DNA of 64,000 nucleotides. Origin: Pseudomonas sp. WS 5079 (GTDB lineage: Bacteria > Pseudomonadota > Gammaproteobacteria > Pseudomonadales > Pseudomonadaceae). Position numbers and translations under genes: made by a program. Of this stretch, positions 61,988-64,000 are shown piece after piece. Location: positions 124,001 to 188,000 of the forward strand of contig NZ_JAAQWN010000007.1 of NCBI RefSeq assembly GCF_012985465.1, written 5' to 3'. The notes beneath the pieces are model-generated. The model did no database searches, was not told the DNA's origin, and saw only the letters and a program-made list of their open reading frames with translations. Every line of letters begins with the position of its first letter. The first letter of the stretch is position 1.

Positions 61988-62479
61988 TCAGGCGATGCGT
62001 GGGTCTGGATTGTCCAGGACGCTGTCAGTCTGTTCGGCGCGGAATTTCTTCAGGGCCGCGTGGAACTGTGGATGCTTGGCGCCCAGGATACTGGCCGACA
62101 GCAATGCCGCGTTGATCGCGCCAGCCTTGCCGATCGCCAGGGTGGCCACCGGAATGCCGGCGGGCATCTGCACGATGGACAGCAGCGAATCCACGCCCGA
62201 GAGCATCGACGACTGCACCGGCACACCGAGTACCGGCAAGTGGGTCTTGGCCGCACACATGCCCGGCAGGTGGGCTGCGCCACCGGCACCGGCGATAATC
62301 ACCTCGATGCCACGGGATTCTGCTTCATCGGCATACTGGAACAGCAAGTCCGGTGTGCGGTGGGCGGAAACCACCTTCACTTCAAACGGAATGCCGAGTT
62401 TTTCCAGCATATCGGCGGTGTGGCTAAGGGTGGACCAATCGGACTTGGAGCCCATGATCACGCCAACCAATGCACTCAT
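61988..62479 (-). CDS. purE: N5-carboxyaminoimidazole ribonucleotide mutase
   Basis: The 163-residue class I PurE interconverts N5-CAIR and CAIR. The active site segment is MGSKSDWSTLSHTADML, with SAHRTPDLLFQYADEAESRG. It is the first gene of purEK. Its leader contains a strong intrinsic terminator 39 bases upstream of the start, so transcription into purE may be attenuated. Confidence 0.96.
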   Translation of the reverse strand: MSALVGVIMGSKSDWSTLSHTADMLEKLGIPFEVKVVSAHRTPDLLFQYADEAESRGIEVIIAGAGGAAHLPGMCAAKTHLPVLGVPVQSSMLSGVDSLLSIVQMPAGIPVATLAIGKAGAINAALLSASILGAKHPQFHAALKKFRAEQTDSVLDNPDPRIA

Positions 62480-62517
62480 CGTCGTGCCTCTTCTCTCTGG
62501 GCGCCCGCAGGCGCGTC

Positions 62518-62560
62518 AAAAAACAACAAGCCACGCGGGAAATCCGGCGTGGCTTGTTGT
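62518..62560 (-). terminator. Intrinsic terminator in the purE leader
   Basis: The 14-bp perfect stem ACAACAAGCCACGC/GCGTGGCTTGTTGT has a 10-base loop and a TTTTTT tract on the minus strand, 39 bases before the purE start. It may end the upstream LysR transcript, or a short leader RNA, or attenuate purEK. Confidence 0.88.
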
Positions 62561-62704
62561 ACGAATTAAGGCCGGTTGGACCGGCCGAAGGCCGCGCAGT
62601 ATACCGTAATAATGCAGATAAACAGCCCCTGGAATGACCATCTGTCTTACCGGTCAAACCTGCGGTTTTATTGACTTCAGAGTCAGCCAAAACACCCAAA
62701 ACCT

Positions 62705-62790
62705 GTAGGAGCCGGCTTGCCGGCGATTGCGGTCAATCAGCACCAAATATTCGACTGGCACACTGCTATCGCTGGCAAGCCAGCTCCTAT
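62705..62790. repeat. REPIN, GCCGGC/GCTGGC mixed version
   Basis: GTAGGAGCCGGCTTGCCGGCGATTG is paired with TATCGCTGGCAAGCCAGCTCCTAT. It abuts the LysR gene stop. Confidence 0.92.
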
Positions 62791-62792
62791 AG

Positions 62793-63716
62793 TTAACCGC
62801 GTTCGGCCGGCGGATTCTGCGTTGCCCCACCTTCCAACTTGCGCCACAACAACCGCACGTTCGCCTTGCGCACCAACGCGCAGCGATACAGGCGGATCTC
62901 CAGCGGCACATGCCACTGCGACCCGCCGCACACTACCAGTTCACCCCGGGCCAGCTCGGCGCGTACGCTCAACTGTGGTACCCAGGCAATCCCCAGCCCT
63001 TCCAGCGCCATGCTTTTAAGGCTGTCGGCCATGGCGGTTTCATACACCGTGGTAAAGCGCAGGGCGCGCTGGCGCAGCAGCAGGTTCACCGAACGCCCGA
63101 GGAATGCCCCAGCGCTGTAGGCCAGCAATGGCACGCTGCCCTCGCCTTCCAGGTCAAACAGCGGCTTGCCATCGGCATCGGCGGCGCACACCGGAAGCAT
63201 TTCGGTGTTGCCCAGGTGCAGCGACGGGAAAATATCCGGGTCCATCTGCATTGCCGCATCCGGGTCGTAGAACGCCAGCATCAGGTCGCAGCCACCTTCG
63301 CGCAGGGCATGCACCGCGTCGCCGACGTTGGTCGCGACCAGCCGCGTGGCGATGTTCAGCCCTTCGTTGCGCAATTGCGCGATCCAGCGTGGGAAAAAGC
63401 CCAGCGCCAGGGAGTGCGCCGCCGCGACTTGCATGACTTCGCCCTGGCCGCCTTCAAGGTGATGCAAATGGCGTAGCACTTCGCCCAGTTGCTCGACCAC
63501 CGTGCGCGCCGTTACCAGGAACAACTGCCCCGCCGCCGTCAATTCGACGGGCGTGCGCGAACGGTTGACCAGCGTCAGCCCCAGGGCCGCCTCAAGGCTG
63601 CGGATGCGTCGACTGAAGGCCGGCTGGGTGACAAAGCGCCGCTCCGCCGCCTGGGAGAAGCTGCGCGTGGCCGCCAGGGCGCTAAAGTCTTCCAGCCATT
63701 TGCTTTCAAGGTTCAT
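62793..63716 (-). CDS. LysR family regulator (divergent from aspA)
   Basis: The 307-residue regulator has an N-terminal helix-turn-helix (about 1-60; FSQAAERRFVTQPAFSRRIR) and a substrate-binding domain. It resembles the HypT/QseA group, in which FSQAAERR..TQPAFSRRIR is common, but the ligand is unknown. The start at 63716 follows GGAGAATCAG. It is divergent from aspA, with 180 bases between starts, and may control it. Confidence 0.85.
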   Translation of the reverse strand: MNLESKWLEDFSALAATRSFSQAAERRFVTQPAFSRRIRSLEAALGLTLVNRSRTPVELTAAGQLFLVTARTVVEQLGEVLRHLHHLEGGQGEVMQVAAAHSLALGFFPRWIAQLRNEGLNIATRLVATNVGDAVHALREGGCDLMLAFYDPDAAMQMDPDIFPSLHLGNTEMLPVCAADADGKPLFDLEGEGSVPLLAYSAGAFLGRSVNLLLRQRALRFTTVYETAMADSLKSMALEGLGIAWVPQLSVRAELARGELVVCGGSQWHVPLEIRLYRCALVRKANVRLLWRKLEGGATQNPPAERG

Positions 63717-63896
63717 CTGATTCTCCAGGGCATGCACCATTTTGGCACACACGCCCGCCATGTTAACCGGGTCACATCAACATTATGCCGTTTGTGCATA
63801 GGCCAGCGCTTAATAGCATTGGCCCAAAAACTCCCACAAGCCTAGCATTCACAGCGTTCCGGCCTAGCCCGGGTCCATATCGAGATGATTTCCGTC

Positions 63897-64000
63897 ATGT
63901 CCTCCGCTGCATCATTCCGCACAGAAAAAGACCTGCTTGGCGTACTCGAAGTACCTGCCCAAGCGTATTACGGCATCCAGACCCTGCGAGCCGTGAATAA
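63897..64000 (+). CDS. aspA: Aspartate ammonia-lyase, N-terminal fragment
   Basis: Only the first 34 codons are in the window. They read MSSAASFRTEKDLLGVLEVP followed by AQAYYGIQTLRAVN, the conserved start of the fumarase/aspartase family (YYGIQTLRA). The enzyme converts aspartate to fumarate and ammonia. An in-frame ATG at 63885 is a second possible start. Confidence 0.93.
   Translation, partial: MSSAASFRTEKDLLGVLEVPAQAYYGIQTLRAVN

Larger units (their letters stand above)
62480..62792. other. Intergenic region upstream of purE: leader terminator, promoter and REPIN
   Basis: The 313 bases hold the purE leader with terminator (62518-62560), a candidate promoter (-10 TATACT at 62598-62603), two mutually exclusive small stems, and a REPIN (62705-62790). 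No protein gene is apparent. Confidence 0.7.

Noticed and set aside
5257..62790. Dispersed inverted repeats considered as a CRISPR array or IS ends
   Set aside because: They are single, widely spaced and inverted with variable short inner DNA, and there is no transposase or cas gene; target duplications were not visible.

Overview
The window is a chromosomal segment of a GC-rich gammaproteobacterium, almost certainly a Pseudomonas of the P. fluorescens/P. putida side of the genus. The evidence is the gene order (cycB-pauR-dadX-ridA-dadA-dadR ... rpmBG ... coaBC-dut-algC-argB-pyrE-crc-rph ... gmk-rpoZ-spoT ... exbBD-tonB ... oxyR-recG ... hupA-rubredoxin-ubiCA-phoBR ... phoU-pstBACS ... purEK-aspA). 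I recall the same order from P. aeruginosa PA5300-PA5429 and P. putida PP_5267-PP_5338; no search was run. I see no prophage, IS element, CRISPR array, rRNA or tRNA. Almost everything is conserved core genome.

Layout. Positions 1-13.5 kb hold an amino-acid and polyamine catabolic block: cytochrome c5, the PauR-type regulator, D-alanine catabolism (dadA, a RidA protein, dadX, divergent dadR), a CxxC protein, a PauB-type FAD oxidoreductase, a MocR-type aminotransferase regulator, a phospholipase-D-like lipoprotein, an MFS transporter and a PauC/KauB-type aldehyde dehydrogenase. Positions 13.7-23.7 kb hold a cupin, rpmBG, a peptide-binding protein, radC, coaBC-dut-algC-argB, pyrE and crc. Positions 23.7-31.8 kb hold rph, yicC, gmk-rpoZ-spoT-ridA, two tandem paralogous lipoproteins of unknown function and an SDR protein. 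Positions 31.9-43.5 kb hold exbB-exbD-tonB, oxyR-recG, an HDOD protein, hupA, rubredoxin with its reductase, ubiC-ubiA and a secreted-repeat protein. Positions 43.5-56.4 kb are a phosphate section: phoB-phoR, a CorC-like protein, an M23 peptidase, a response regulator, phoU-pstB-pstA-pstC and pstS. Positions 56.6-64 kb hold an MHS-type transporter, a thioesterase, a mutarotase, a DUF3299 protein, a GlsB-type protein, purE-purK, a LysR regulator and the start of aspA.

The phosphate genes form one circuit. PstSCAB imports phosphate, PhoU and PhoR sense the transporter state, and PhoB acts at Pho boxes. I can read two strong boxes, one upstream of pstS and one upstream of pstC, and a weaker one upstream of phoB. 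The dad genes likewise form a circuit: DadX racemises alanine, DadA deaminates D-alanine, RidA would remove the imine, and DadR (Lrp family) responds to alanine.

The non-genic signature of the window is a dense family of REP/REPIN palindromes, 16 loci in 64 kb. The arms occur in several sequence versions (GCCGGC, GCGGGC, GCTGGC, GCGAGC) in which both arms change together. One REPIN has fused into the 3' end of a secreted-repeat gene (43033-43449) and appears to have replaced its native C-terminus, with the junction in shared GCCGGCGA sequence. Two sit between genes of the pst cluster, one is collapsed to a bare palindrome, and one carries a nested duplication. Other items worth a second look are the tandem lipoprotein pair at 29.3-30.8 kb, a perfect intrinsic terminator inside the purEK leader, and a structured rpmB leader. 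I found no convincing wholly new multi-gene system.
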